DNA of 64,000 bases, from assembly GCF_030762805.1 (NCBI RefSeq), contig NZ_CP129113.1, forward strand, positions 418,001 through 482,000, written 5' to 3'. The translations under genes were made by a program, and so were the position numbers. The DNA comes from Aciduricibacillus chroicocephali (GTDB lineage Bacteria; Bacillota; Bacilli; Bacillales; Amphibacillaceae). The notes under the pieces were generated by a model. That model worked only from the letters and a program-made list of their open reading frames with translations. It was not told where the DNA came from and made no database searches. Within the stretch, counting starts at the first letter, position 1. Each line of letters begins with the position of its first letter. Shown here in pieces: positions 16,233-24,446 of the stretch.

Positions 16233-17240
16233 TTAAACAAGTGCTTCTTCACGATCTTCTGCATTGTCATAGTCAATCTCGAAGCCCATATCTTCAAGCA
16301 TTTCAATATCTTTGTTGCCTTCTTGACCACAAGTTGTCAAATAGTCACCAATGAAAATTGAATTAGCTGCATAAAGGCCAAGCGGCTGAAGGCTGCGCAA
16401 GTTCACTTCACGTCCGCCAGAGATACGGATTTCCTTTGTTGGATTCATGAAGCGGAAGAGGCATAGCACTTTCAGACAGTAGACTGGAGTCAACTCATTT
16501 GTACCTTCGAGCAATGTTCCATCCATAGCGTGAAGGAAGTTGACAGGAATGGAATCAGCATCAAGTTCACGCAAAGCTTGTCCCATATGATAAACATCCT
16601 GTTTTGTCTCTTTCATTCCGACAATCACACCTGAACAAGGAGAAATGCCTGCATCTTTTACTTTTTCAACTGTGGAAACGCGATCATCGTATGTATGGCT
16701 CGTCGTAATGTTTTCATGATGGTTTTTGGAAGTGTTTAGATTATGGTTGTAACGGTCAACCCCGGCTTCTTTCAGTTTCTCTGCTTGTCCAGGTTTCAAA
16801 ATTCCAAGACAGGCGCATACACGCATGTTATCATACTCAGCTTTGATCTTTTTAACAGCTCCAGCCACCGTATCCAATTCACGGTTTGTCGGTCCACGTC
16901 CACTTGCTACAATGCAGTATGTGCCCGAGTTCATTTCATGGGCACGCTCAGCGCCAGCGAGGATTTGCTCTTCAGACATCATACGATACTTCTGAATAGG
17001 CACTTTAGCATCGATGGATTGGGCACAGTAGCCACAGTTTTCCGGGCAGAAACCCGTTTTTGTATTAATGATCATATTCAGCTTTACTTTGTTGCCGAAG
17101 TGTTTGCTGCGTACTTTGTATGCTGCATCTAGAAGGGAAAGTAATTCCGCATCAGGCGCATTAAGAACAGATAAAGCTTCTTCTTCCGTCAAATTATGTC
17201 CTGCAAGTGCTTTGTCAGCAAACTCATGCCAGTTAGTCAT
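16233..17240 (-). CDS. bioB: Biotin synthase
   Basis: Radical SAM enzyme inserting sulfur into dethiobiotin. The SAM cluster motif is CPENCGYC in TGFCPENCGYCAQS; NHNLNTS, the ICSG-like SPCSGVIVGM stretch and the ISGGREVNLR segment that positions substrate and the auxiliary cluster are present. 335 residues, full length. AGGAGG lies upstream of the ATG. It lies 17 bases after bioY and is the only biosynthetic bio gene in the window; bioWAFD are not seen, so the strain could use imported dethiobiotin or have the others elsewhere. Confidence 0.97.
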   Translation of the reverse strand: MTNWHEFADKALAGHNLTEEEALSVLNAPDAELLSLLDAAYKVRSKHFGNKVKLNMIINTKTGFCPENCGYCAQSIDAKVPIQKYRMMSEEQILAGAERAHEMNSGTYCIVASGRGPTNRELDTVAGAVKKIKAEYDNMRVCACLGILKPGQAEKLKEAGVDRYNHNLNTSKNHHENITTSHTYDDRVSTVEKVKDAGISPCSGVIVGMKETKQDVYHMGQALRELDADSIPVNFLHAMDGTLLEGTNELTPVYCLKVLCLFRFMNPTKEIRISGGREVNLRSLQPLGLYAANSIFIGDYLTTCGQEGNKDIEMLEDMGFEIDYDNAEDREEALV

Positions 17241-17257
17241 TAAAATCTCCTCCTGAA

Positions 17258-17860
17258 TTAAGCGATATGGTTTCGGTTTATTGAGAGTTTATTCTTATTA
17301 AATAGTCCGTATTTCTGAAGCCTGTATGCAAAGATCCCAGCGAGTACAGAAAGTATAATATCTTTAGGAAGGGGAACTGCCATCCATGACCATAGTAATT
17401 TATAGGAAAGGCCAGCTGGCGCCTCAAACCAAGTCAAGTAGGCGAGATACATCCAATTAGTTCCGGCCAAATAGTTAATCGTCATTCCAGCGAGACTGGC
17501 TGCTATATAAGCGGGGATCCCTTTTGCCCGCTCAGCGATAGCGCCTGCTACATATGCTACAAGAATGAATGATAGAACGAAGCCGAACGTCGGTGCTAGA
17601 ATGAATGCAGCACCACCTTTAAATTGAGCGAAAATAGGAGCTCCGGCCAAACCGAGCATCATATAAGCGAACATTGAGAATGCGCCGAGCTTTCTGCCAA
17701 GAACAAGTCCAGCCAATACTGCGAAGAAAGTCTGCAATGTAATGGGCACGCCACCGATGATGAGGAAGGGTGCAATTGATGTCAGATTTGCTCCGATTGC
17801 AGTAAGTGCGACAAAAAGACCACCTAGTGTTAAACTATAAGCATTAAAAGTTTTTTTCAT
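17258..17860 (-). CDS. bioY: Biotin transporter BioY
   Basis: S-component of the biotin ECF transporter, an integral membrane protein of 200 residues with about six hydrophobic segments (e.g. LGGLFVALTAIGANL, AFSMFAYMMLGLAGAPIFA, FVLSFILVAYVAGAIAE). The family signatures are visible: GGVPITLQTFFAVLAG and GRKLGAFSM, and FGFVLSFILVAY. ATG 17860 is preferred because AAAGGAGG sits 7 bases upstream; the frame itself runs further. It may work alone or with the shared EcfAA'T energizing module. First gene of bioYB, behind a BirA-like operator. Confidence 0.95.
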   Translation of the reverse strand: MKKTFNAYSLTLGGLFVALTAIGANLTSIAPFLIIGGVPITLQTFFAVLAGLVLGRKLGAFSMFAYMMLGLAGAPIFAQFKGGAAFILAPTFGFVLSFILVAYVAGAIAERAKGIPAYIAASLAGMTINYLAGTNWMYLAYLTWFEAPAGLSYKLLWSWMAVPLPKDIILSVLAGIFAYRLQKYGLFNKNKLSINRNHIA

Positions 17861-17876
17861 GGACATGCCTCCTTTA

Positions 17877-17906
17877 ATGTAAACCAATTAATTATTAGGT
17901 TAACAT
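17877..17906 (-). promoter_or_regulatory. BirA-type biotin operator
   Basis: On the minus strand ATGTTAACC and GGTTTACAT form an inverted repeat separated by 12 bases, matching the TGTTAAC-N14-GTTAACA biotin operator with one mismatch. It lies between the presumed promoter and the bioY ribosome site. A second half-site-like ATGTTAA lies 14 bases upstream. Confidence 0.8.
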
Positions 17907-18003
17907 AAAAATAGATTAACATAACGTTCCAATATTTTGGAAGCGTTTTTTAGTAAATTTGTGTAAAAACGTGTTTTTTCGACTTAATGAAAGGATGAAC
18001 AGG

Positions 18004-18846
18004 ATGGAAATGATTACTTTGAACGACGGTAGAAAAATGCCGCAGCTCGGTCTAGGTGTTTTTAAAGTGAGCGATGAAGAGGTACATACAGCGGCCAGTC
18101 AAGCTTTGGAAAGCGGTTACCGCGCGTTCGACACAGCTGCTTATTATTGCAACGAGCAATCTCTAGGTGAAGTGCTTCGTGAGAGCGGAGTACCGAGAGA
18201 TGAATTATTCATAACATCTAAGGTGTGGAATGGCGATCAGGGGTATGACAAAACGATCAAGGCATTTGAGCGGAGTTTGAGCAACCTTGGACTCGATTAT
18301 ATCGACTTGTATCTTGTTCACTGGCCATGTCCGGATTTCGATCTCTACGTTGAAACATACAAAGCTCTTGAAGAAATGCAACGTCAAGGAAAAGTGAAAT
18401 CAATTGGTGTTTCGAATTTCCAAATCGAACATTTAGAGCGCCTAATGAAGGAATGTGATGTGAAGCCAGTTGTGAATCAGGTGGAATGTCATCCATATTT
18501 CCAACAGAAGGAATTAAAAGCTTTTTGCGAGAAACACGAAATTTTTGTTGAAGCATGGGCGCCGCTTATGCAAGGCGGTGAGGCTTTGCGAGATGAGACA
18601 ATTCAAAAAATCGCTAAGACACATAGCAAGTCAGCAGCACAGATCATTTTGCGTTGGCACTTGCAGGAAGGTACGATTGTCATTCCAAAGTCTGTGACAC
18701 CAGACCGCATTGAAGAAAATATCAATGTATTTGACTTTGAGTTGAGTGAAGATGAGATGAAGCAAATTGCGGCCCTTGATCGTGGAGAGCGCAAGGGTGC
18801 CAATCCAAATGATATGCATCGTACGGAAATTCCTGGTTTGAAATAA
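18004..18846 (+). CDS. Aldo/keto reductase
   Basis: NADPH-dependent carbonyl reductase of the AKR5/YvgN type, 280 residues. The catalytic tetrad is visible: Asp and Tyr in AFDTAAYYCNEQ, Lys in ITSKVWN, His in LVHWPCPD. The cofactor-binding end shows IPKSVTPDRIEEN. Family members detoxify methylglyoxal and other aldehydes. The frame opens at 17959, but ATG 18004 follows AAAGG by about 9 bases and gives the family N-terminus. It ends 27 bases before fni and may be cotranscribed with it. Confidence 0.92.
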   Translation: MEMITLNDGRKMPQLGLGVFKVSDEEVHTAASQALESGYRAFDTAAYYCNEQSLGEVLRESGVPRDELFITSKVWNGDQGYDKTIKAFERSLSNLGLDYIDLYLVHWPCPDFDLYVETYKALEEMQRQGKVKSIGVSNFQIEHLERLMKECDVKPVVNQVECHPYFQQKELKAFCEKHEIFVEAWAPLMQGGEALRDETIQKIAKTHSKSAAQIILRWHLQEGTIVIPKSVTPDRIEENINVFDFELSEDEMKQIAALDRGERKGANPNDMHRTEIPGLK

Positions 18847-18873
18847 GAAAGAATGTCGGAGAGGGTGGCCCGC

Positions 18874-19938
18874 ATGGAAGATGGGATCAATAAGCGGAAG
18901 ACAGAGCATATAAGGCTCTGTCTGACTGATGAAGTGGAGGGTGTTGGTAAGACAACAGGGATGGAAGGTGTTGATTTCATTCATAATGCCCTTCCTGAAA
19001 TTGACTTTGATCAGATTGAGACGGCACAGAAGTTTCTCGGAAAGAAGCTAAATGTACCTTTTCTCGTCAGCTCAATGACTGGTGGTTCTGAACTCGCTGG
19101 AGCAATTAACCGAAATTTAGCTGCGGCTGCTGAGAAACGAGGCTGGGCTGTTGCACTTGGTTCGACTCGTGCACTGCTTGAGAGTGATGCATATCATGGT
19201 TCCTTCCTAATCCGCGATATTGCACCGACTGTGCCAATCATTGCGAATCTCGGCGCTGTCCAGTTGAATTATGGGTATGGAGCGGATGAATGCCGTGAGA
19301 TTGTCGAACGCACAGGGGCCGATTCTCTTGTACTTCATCTGAATAGCTTGCAAGAAGTCGTCCAGGATGGCGGTGACCTTAACTTCCGCGACCTTCTGCC
19401 AAAGATTGAAAAGCTCGTAACTGAGCTTGATGTTCCTGTTGGTGCCAAGGAAGTTGGGTTTGGGATTGATGGTGAGACGGCGCGACGCCTACATAATGTC
19501 GGAGTTTCCTATATAGATGTTGCAGGAGCTGGCGGTACGTCCTGGAGCCAAGTGGAGAAGCTCCGCTCTCAAGATCCGCTGCGGAGAGCTGCCGCAGAAG
19601 CATTCAACAGCTGGGGATTGCCTACAAAGGAATGCATCGTTTCGGTGAGAGACGAGCTTCCTAATATCCCGGTTATTGCAAGTGGCGGAATGAAGACAGG
19701 TCTTGATGCTGCCAAGGCAATCGCACTTGGAGCAGATATGACCGGTTTTGCTCGTCAGTTACTGCAAGCTGCGACGGAATCTCAGCTGGCAGCTGAAAAA
19801 ATGATGGAGCAGCTTGAGTTCGAGATGAAGATGGCAATGTTCGGTATCGGGGCAAGCACAATTTCGGAGCTGCAGAACACAAACAGAATGACCATTGGCG
19901 GGAAATCGCTTATGAATAAAAACAGCAGAATCAATTGA
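18874..19938 (+). CDS. fni: Type II isopentenyl-diphosphate isomerase
   Basis: FMN- and NADPH-dependent enzyme interconverting IPP and DMAPP for isoprenoid synthesis. Recognisable segments: the N-terminal RKTEHI, PFLVSSMTGG, GSTRALLE, HLNSLQEVVQDGGD, KEVGFGI, VAGAGGTSW and the FMN phosphate loop ASGGMKTGLDAAKAIALGAD. Start ATG 18874 is chosen because GGAGAGG lies 9 bases upstream; an ATG at 18853 has no such site. The last codons (Asn-Ser-Arg-Ile-Asn-stop) form the left half of the terminator hairpin, so the C-terminal tail is shaped by the RNA structure. Confidence 0.95.
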   Translation: MEDGINKRKTEHIRLCLTDEVEGVGKTTGMEGVDFIHNALPEIDFDQIETAQKFLGKKLNVPFLVSSMTGGSELAGAINRNLAAAAEKRGWAVALGSTRALLESDAYHGSFLIRDIAPTVPIIANLGAVQLNYGYGADECREIVERTGADSLVLHLNSLQEVVQDGGDLNFRDLLPKIEKLVTELDVPVGAKEVGFGIDGETARRLHNVGVSYIDVAGAGGTSWSQVEKLRSQDPLRRAAAEAFNSWGLPTKECIVSVRDELPNIPVIASGGMKTGLDAAKAIALGADMTGFARQLLQAATESQLAAEKMMEQLEFEMKMAMFGIGASTISELQNTNRMTIGGKSLMNKNSRIN

Positions 19939-19954
19939 TTCTGCTGTTTTTTCG
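19919..19954 (+). terminator. Terminator overlapping the fni stop codon
   Basis: AACAGCAGAATCA pairs with TGATTCTGCTGTT (19921-19948), followed by TTTT. The stop codon 19936-19938 is inside the stem. Confidence 0.9.
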
Positions 19955-20076
19955 TTTCTTTGTGTAACAACAAATATAGTATGAGTTTTTACAACATGCT
20001 ACAATATTACAGGAATTAGACAAGACGGGAACTTTTGGAGAATGTAATATCGGTTTGGGGAGAGGAGGGATTCATC

Positions 20077-21060
20077 TTGGAATTTAATACGATCGAAAAT
20101 ATAGATAAAGACAGTCAATTGCCTGCGTTTTCCCTTCAGTTGAATAAGGGTGAAACGGTTGCAATTTATAGCAATGCTGAAATGCAGGAACAGTTGCTTA
20201 AATTCATTAAAGGGAAAAGAAGTACTGCTGTTTTTGAAGATTGGGATGCATTATATGAACGGCTCACAGTTGCTCAGAACATTAAATTCTATCGTAAATG
20301 GTTTAAGTGTGAGTGGACATTCGAGGAGCTGCTCGTCCGTTTTCAGCTCCACCATTGCGCCAATAGGAGAATAGTAAAGTGCACTGCTTCTGAAAAACGC
20401 CGTGTCTCTTTCGCTAAATGTTGGATGGCGAAGGAGCAGCTTAACATTTTCACAGAACCAGTCCATGGAATGGATGTTGTGACGACAAATGTTTTAATGG
20501 AAATGCTTAGCTGGATTGTCGAGGAAGAGAGGTCAGCGATTGTTCTTGTTGCGAATATGGAACATGCCGTACTGTTATGTGAGAAAATACATCATTTAAA
20601 AAACAGCGGCCTTCATGAAGTGGAAATGGAGGAACCTGTAGAGGAGGAAATCGAGGCTCTCTCTGAAGCGTCAGCGACAACTGATCTTGAGAAAACAAGC
20701 TCAGCAAATCCTTACATAGCCGGACTGTATAAAATCCCCGCGAAGACAGGGGATAAAGTTATTTTGTTTGATCCAACTGAGATAGATTACATTGAATCTC
20801 AAGATGGAAGAGTACAACTTGTCCTGAATGATGAATATTTTATGATGGATTTGACTTTGGTTGAAGCTGAGAAGAAATTGAGCATGTATGGTTTCTATCG
20901 CTGTCATCGTTCCTATATCGTTAACTTGCAGAAAGTAAGAGAAATCATCACTTGGTCTAAAAATACATATTCATTGCGTCTTCACAATCGCCCTCAGTCG
21001 ACTATTCCATTGTCACGGACGAAAGTACAGGAGATTCAGCAAATTTTCAACCTCAAATAA
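20077..21060 (+). CDS. Degenerate ABC-ATPase / LytTR fusion transcription regulator
   Basis: 327 residues in two parts. Residues 1-180 have the order of an ABC ATPase but without its catalytic residues: the Walker A region reads ETVAIYSNAEMQEQ, the Q-loop side LYERLTVAQNIKF is kept, the signature is CTASEKRRVSFAK, Walker B reads LNIFTEPVHGMD (Asp lost), and the H-loop VANMEHA lacks the His. An acidic linker (EEPVEEEIEALSEA) leads to a LytTR DNA-binding domain at about 220-325 (IDYIESQDGRVQLVL, GFYRCHRSYIVNL, TIPLSRTKV). The start is TTG 20077, 8 bases after AGGAGG. The downstream ABC transporter has an intact ATPase. I infer that this dead ATPase senses or binds the transporter or a ligand and controls it through the repeats at 21062-21155. 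Confidence 0.85.
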   Translation: MEFNTIENIDKDSQLPAFSLQLNKGETVAIYSNAEMQEQLLKFIKGKRSTAVFEDWDALYERLTVAQNIKFYRKWFKCEWTFEELLVRFQLHHCANRRIVKCTASEKRRVSFAKCWMAKEQLNIFTEPVHGMDVVTTNVLMEMLSWIVEEERSAIVLVANMEHAVLLCEKIHHLKNSGLHEVEMEEPVEEEIEALSEASATTDLEKTSSANPYIAGLYKIPAKTGDKVILFDPTEIDYIESQDGRVQLVLNDEYFMMDLTLVEAEKKLSMYGFYRCHRSYIVNLQKVREIITWSKNTYSLRLHNRPQSTIPLSRTKVQEIQQIFNLK

Positions 21061-21061
21061 G

Positions 21062-21155
21062 TACAGTTCAGCGTATATCCTTGTTACCCAGCCTTTAAAT
21101 GATGCTTTCCTGATGTGTCTATTGGTACATTTCGAGAGTTAAATGGTACAGTTCA
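21062..21155 (+). promoter_or_regulatory. LytTR-type direct repeats before the ABC transporter
   Basis: TACATTTCG (21126-21134) and TACAGTTCA (21147-21155) are separated by 12 bases, a 21-base period, as known for AgrA/ComE-type LytTR sites (ACAGTTAAG-like). The same 9-mer TACAGTTCA occurs again at 21062-21070, right after the regulator's stop. They lie between the LytTR gene and the transporter. Confidence 0.6.
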
Positions 21156-21224
21156 CTGAAAAATTACAGTACAGCATCACGTTCTGTCATATGATGGTGT
21201 CAGAACAAAGGAGGGGGATAAACA

Positions 21225-22076
21225 TTGGAATCGATCATCCATGTGGAACAGATAAAAAAGAAATTTAAAAGTGAAACAGCAATTAAAGATGTGAGCTTTG
21301 AAGTTAAAAAAGGAGAAATCTTCGGTTTGCTTGGTCCGAGCGGAGCGGGTAAAACGACGATGATCAAGATTATGACTGGTGAACTTACTGCGACATCGGG
21401 CAGCTGCAAAGTGCTCGGAATGCAACAAAGCGAGTTCAGATCAGCACGTTTCAAATCACAGATCGGTATTCTTTCTGATAATAGTGCGTTGTATGAACGG
21501 ATTACGGTACAGGATAATCTGAAGCTCTTTTGCAAGCTATACGGAGCACCTCTTTCAGCCATTGATGAAGTATTGGGGCTTGTTAATCTGAAAGGTGAAG
21601 AGAAGAAAACGATATCCAAACTTTCAAAAGGAATGAAGCAGCGTGTTCTATTAGCTAAAGCACTTATACATAAGCCTGCCCTGCTCTTCCTTGATGAACC
21701 AACATCTGCACTAGATCCGGGGAACACGGCCCATATTCATAAAGGACTACAAAAATTGAATGAGAGTGGAACGACCATTTTCCTCAATACGCATGACATG
21801 GAGGAAGCAGATAAGCTCTGTCATCGAGTGGCTTTCCTAAACGAAGGAGTTCTCCGGGAAATTGGAGAACCGAAAGAATTGCGATATAAATACTCATCTC
21901 ACGCATTTCACATCGAGACATTTGGCGGGCAGAAGCTCGTTCTCGATCATAGCCCGGATAGTGCAGCTCGCATCGCGGAACTGATCAGTAACAATGAAGT
22001 GAAGGAAATGCATACTGATAATCCAACGTTGGGAGAAATCTTCCTAAAAGTGACAGGAAAGGAGCTCGTTAAATGA
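21225..22076 (+). CDS. ABC transporter ATP-binding protein
   Basis: 283 residues. Walker A GPSGAGKT (37-44), signature LSKGMKQR (133-140), Walker B LLFLDEPTSALD (153-164) and the switch His190 in LNTHDMEEA are all intact, so unlike the upstream fusion protein it should hydrolyse ATP. It is of the ABC-2 exporter (DrrA/CcmA-like) type. TTG 21225 follows AAAGGAGGGGG by about 8 bases. It overlaps the permease gene by 4 bases (ATGA). Substrate unknown; transporters of this kind export lipids, antibiotics or peptides, or give resistance to them. Confidence 0.93.
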   Translation: MESIIHVEQIKKKFKSETAIKDVSFEVKKGEIFGLLGPSGAGKTTMIKIMTGELTATSGSCKVLGMQQSEFRSARFKSQIGILSDNSALYERITVQDNLKLFCKLYGAPLSAIDEVLGLVNLKGEEKKTISKLSKGMKQRVLLAKALIHKPALLFLDEPTSALDPGNTAHIHKGLQKLNESGTTIFLNTHDMEEADKLCHRVAFLNEGVLREIGEPKELRYKYSSHAFHIETFGGQKLVLDHSPDSAARIAELISNNEVKEMHTDNPTLGEIFLKVTGKELVK

Positions 22077-22768
22077 ATATTTCCAGAATTGGAGCCATTT
22101 TTGAAAAAGACTTGAAAGATTTTTCGAAGAATATGATGCTCATCTTCATGCCCGTACTACCAATTCTTCTTGCTGCGATGTACAGCAGAATGGGCGGAGA
22201 TGAAAAAATGCCGCTCGTCATGATTTATATTGTGCTTGGTACGGCGTTCGCTGGGGTGACTTATTGCTGCTTGGCATTTATGATGGCGGAGGAGAAAGAG
22301 AAAAATACATTGAGAGGTCTGGTCATTTCTCCGGCAACGATGCTTGATGTAGTCATTGGAAAGAGCTTAGTTGTTATTTTGCTTACTCTGATCTCGGTCA
22401 TTGTTTCTCTATGGCTAATGGGATTTGAACAGTTCACTAATTTCCAGGCGATCGCTGGGCTTAGTGTTGCGCTTCTATTCTTTACGATGCTCGGTGCCGG
22501 AGTAGGTATGTTCGTTAAAAATGTCGCTTCAACGCAGATTTACTTGATGCCCGTACTATTTCTTTTTGGAATGACTCCATTAATTGATGGCTTGGGGCTC
22601 AGCAAGGGGAGCATTGTTCTGAAAATCCTCCATGCATTTCCCTTGCCGCAGCTTATGAAAATGAATGAGACTGGTTCATGGAAACATTTTGGAGTCGTTG
22701 CCTTTTGGCTAATTGCTTCCATAATTTTTGCAGCCATTTGTTTCGTCAAAAATCAAAAAGATGATTGA
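22073..22768 (+). CDS. ABC-2 type permease
   Basis: 231 residues with about six membrane segments (LIFMPVLPILLAAMY, MIYIVLGTAFAGVTYCCLAF, SLVVILLTLISVIVSLWLM, ALLFFTMLGAGVGMFV, IYLMPVLFLFGMTPLI, FWLIASIIFAAICFV). MMAEEKEKNTLRGLVISP is the usual coupling region of ABC-2 permeases. Its ATG overlaps the ATPase stop. Together they make a one-ATPase/one-permease exporter, presumably a homodimer of each. A terminator follows directly. Confidence 0.9.
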   Translation: MNISRIGAIFEKDLKDFSKNMMLIFMPVLPILLAAMYSRMGGDEKMPLVMIYIVLGTAFAGVTYCCLAFMMAEEKEKNTLRGLVISPATMLDVVIGKSLVVILLTLISVIVSLWLMGFEQFTNFQAIAGLSVALLFFTMLGAGVGMFVKNVASTQIYLMPVLFLFGMTPLIDGLGLSKGSIVLKILHAFPLPQLMKMNETGSWKHFGVVAFWLIASIIFAAICFVKNQKDD

Positions 22769-22773
22769 GAAGT

Positions 22774-22806
22774 ATCCGCCTTCGTGAATGAAGGCGGATT
22801 TTTTGT
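22774..22806 (+). terminator. Terminator of the ABC exporter operon
   Basis: ATCCGCCTTC (22774-22783) pairs with GAAGGCGGAT (22790-22799), followed by TTTTTTG. Confidence 0.9.
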
Positions 22807-22829
22807 TTGCATGGATGGCGAGCGGGAAT
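22805..22829 (+). promoter_or_regulatory. SigB-type promoter of ydaT
   Basis: GTTTGC (22805-22810), 13-base spacer, GGGAAT (22824-22829), close to the SigB consensus GTTTAA/GGGTAT. B. subtilis ydaT is a known SigB gene. Confidence 0.7.
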
Positions 22830-22863
22830 GTAGAAGTAAAGAAGAAAACAGGAGGACAATGTA

Positions 22864-23316
22864 ATGCCTTGGGATATGAATGACTATCCGGCCTCAATGA
22901 AAAATCTTGAGAAGCCGGTTAAAAAGAAAGCAATAAACATTGCAAATGCCATGCTTGATGAAGGCTATGAAGAAGGACGGGTAATCCCAATCGCAATTGA
23001 GCAAGCGAAGGAATGGAGTGAAAATCATTCCGTCAAAGAAGTGAAATCCTACGAAAAACATGGGAACCCGACGAAGCGCGATAAAGAACATGACAAATAT
23101 GAAAGTCATCCGGAACGTATGGAAGAGTCGGAAGTTGTTGAGTCGCATAAGGATGGCTGGCAAGTTAAATCGGAAAAAGCAAAAAAGGCGAGCAATGTAT
23201 ACGGGAAGAAATCGGACGCAATAAGACGAGCAGAAGAGATTGCTGAGAATAAAGGGACTGAGCTGAAAGTGGAGGATGAAGACGGCAATGTCAATAAGAA
23301 GGAATCCTTTGATTGA
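22864..23316 (+). CDS. ydaT: General stress protein YdaT
   Basis: 150-residue hydrophilic protein closely matching B. subtilis YdaT: N-terminal PWDMNDYPASMKNLEKPVRK-like stretch (MPWDMNDYPASMKNLEKPVK), then DEGYEEGRVIPIAIEQAKEW, a charged linker, and a C-terminal DUF2188 domain (GWQVKSEKAKKASNVYGKK... AIRRAEEIAENKGTEL). No signal peptide. Function unknown; it belongs to the SigB general stress regulon in Bacillus, which agrees with the promoter seen here. ATG follows an AGGAGG site. Confidence 0.9.
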   Translation: MPWDMNDYPASMKNLEKPVKKKAINIANAMLDEGYEEGRVIPIAIEQAKEWSENHSVKEVKSYEKHGNPTKRDKEHDKYESHPERMEESEVVESHKDGWQVKSEKAKKASNVYGKKSDAIRRAEEIAENKGTELKVEDEDGNVNKKESFD

Positions 23317-23365
23317 CTTCTTCTCATACTAAGCGTGAATGGAGAATTTGAAAGGAGTGGAGCAG

Positions 23366-24229
23366 ATGGATCAGGAAATGCATCAGGGAAAAGATACTAA
23401 ATTCATTCCAATGGCTGCAATTACAAGTGGTGACGGTCGGGAAGTAGCTCCAGATGTTTATTACTATACGGATCAGATGGTAAATATTATCTTCATCGGT
23501 GATCCGAACTCGGATAGATTTGTTCTTGTTGACGCTGGCTTACCAGGAGCAGCACCCGAAATTCGCAATGTAGTTACACATCGTTTTGGGCGGGATGCAG
23601 TTCCCGAAGCGATCATTCTGACCCATGGTCATTTTGATCATGTTGGAGGCATTGTAGAACTTGTAGAACAGTGGAAAGTACCTGTTTATGCACATGAACT
23701 TGAGCTTCCATATTTGACCGGAAAGAAGAGCTATCCAAAGCCGGACCCGACTGTAGAAGGCGGTATGCTTGCAACGATTTCGCCAATGTATCCTATTGAG
23801 CCAACTCAACTGGGAGACAATGTTCACGCATTACCACCCGATCACTCGGTTCCTGGACTTACAGGCTGGAAATGGATTCATACGCCTGGCCATGCACCAG
23901 GACACGTATCGCTTTTCCGTGAAAGTGACCGTATGCTTATCGCAGGAGATGCTTTTACGACTGTAAGGCAGGATTCTCTTCAAAAAGTGCTTATACAGAA
24001 AGAAGAAGTACATGGGCCTCCACGTTATTTGACTACAGACTGGCAAGCGTCATGGGATTCTGTAAGGAAATTGCAGGAGCTTCAACCTGAAACCGCAGTT
24101 ACTGGTCATGGAGTTGCAATGACAGGTGAGAAACTTGAGAATGGATTGAAGGAACTGGCAGCTGAATTTGATAAATTAGCTATCCCCGATTATGGCAAAT
24201 ATGTGGACGACAAACAAAAGTATGAGTAA
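23366..24229 (+). CDS. MBL-fold metallo-hydrolase
   Basis: 287-residue beta-lactamase-fold hydrolase. Metal ligands are visible: ILTHGHFDHVGG (HxHxDH), HTPGHAPGHVSLF, LIAGDAFTT and VTGHGVAM. The nearest described relatives in Bacilli are YflN/YqjP-type proteins of unknown substrate. ATG 23366 has AAAGGAG 8 bases upstream; the upstream ATG 23339 has none. Cytosolic. It lies alone between ydaT and the siderophore operon and ends at a strong terminator. Confidence 0.88.
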   Translation: MDQEMHQGKDTKFIPMAAITSGDGREVAPDVYYYTDQMVNIIFIGDPNSDRFVLVDAGLPGAAPEIRNVVTHRFGRDAVPEAIILTHGHFDHVGGIVELVEQWKVPVYAHELELPYLTGKKSYPKPDPTVEGGMLATISPMYPIEPTQLGDNVHALPPDHSVPGLTGWKWIHTPGHAPGHVSLFRESDRMLIAGDAFTTVRQDSLQKVLIQKEEVHGPPRYLTTDWQASWDSVRKLQELQPETAVTGHGVAMTGEKLENGLKELAAEFDKLAIPDYGKYVDDKQKYE

Positions 24230-24237
24230 TTGCTTTA

Positions 24238-24282
24238 AGCCTGAAACCCTTGTAGTAGAAGGGTTCAGGCTTTATTTTTTGT
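24238..24282 (+). terminator. Terminator of the MBL gene
   Basis: AGCCTGAAACCCTT pairs with AAGGGTTCAGGCTT (24238-24272), followed by TATTTTTTG. Confidence 0.9.
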
Positions 24283-24316
24283 GTCGTAAATTTTCTGAAC
24301 AATTTCCAGGAGGGCA

Positions 24317-24345
24317 TTGATTCGCTATTTTTTGTGTGTTATACT
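24317..24345 (+). promoter_or_regulatory. SigA promoter of the siderophore-uptake operon
   Basis: TTGATT (24317-24322), 17-base spacer, TATACT (24340-24345), just upstream of two Fur boxes. Confidence 0.8.
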
Positions 24346-24361
24346 CAATTTATCAAGTAAA

Positions 24362-24414
24362 TGATAATGAATCTCATTCTTATTTAGAGTGGTTTGCTGA
24401 TGAGAATCATTATA
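24362..24414 (+). promoter_or_regulatory. Two Fur boxes before yclNOPQ
   Basis: TGATAATGAATCTCATTC (24362-24379) and TGATGAGAATCATTATA (24398-24414) both match the Fur inverted repeat. They lie between the promoter and the first gene, consistent with iron repression. Confidence 0.88.
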
Positions 24415-24446
24415 AACAATAAAAATACTCGGAAAAGGATTCATTC

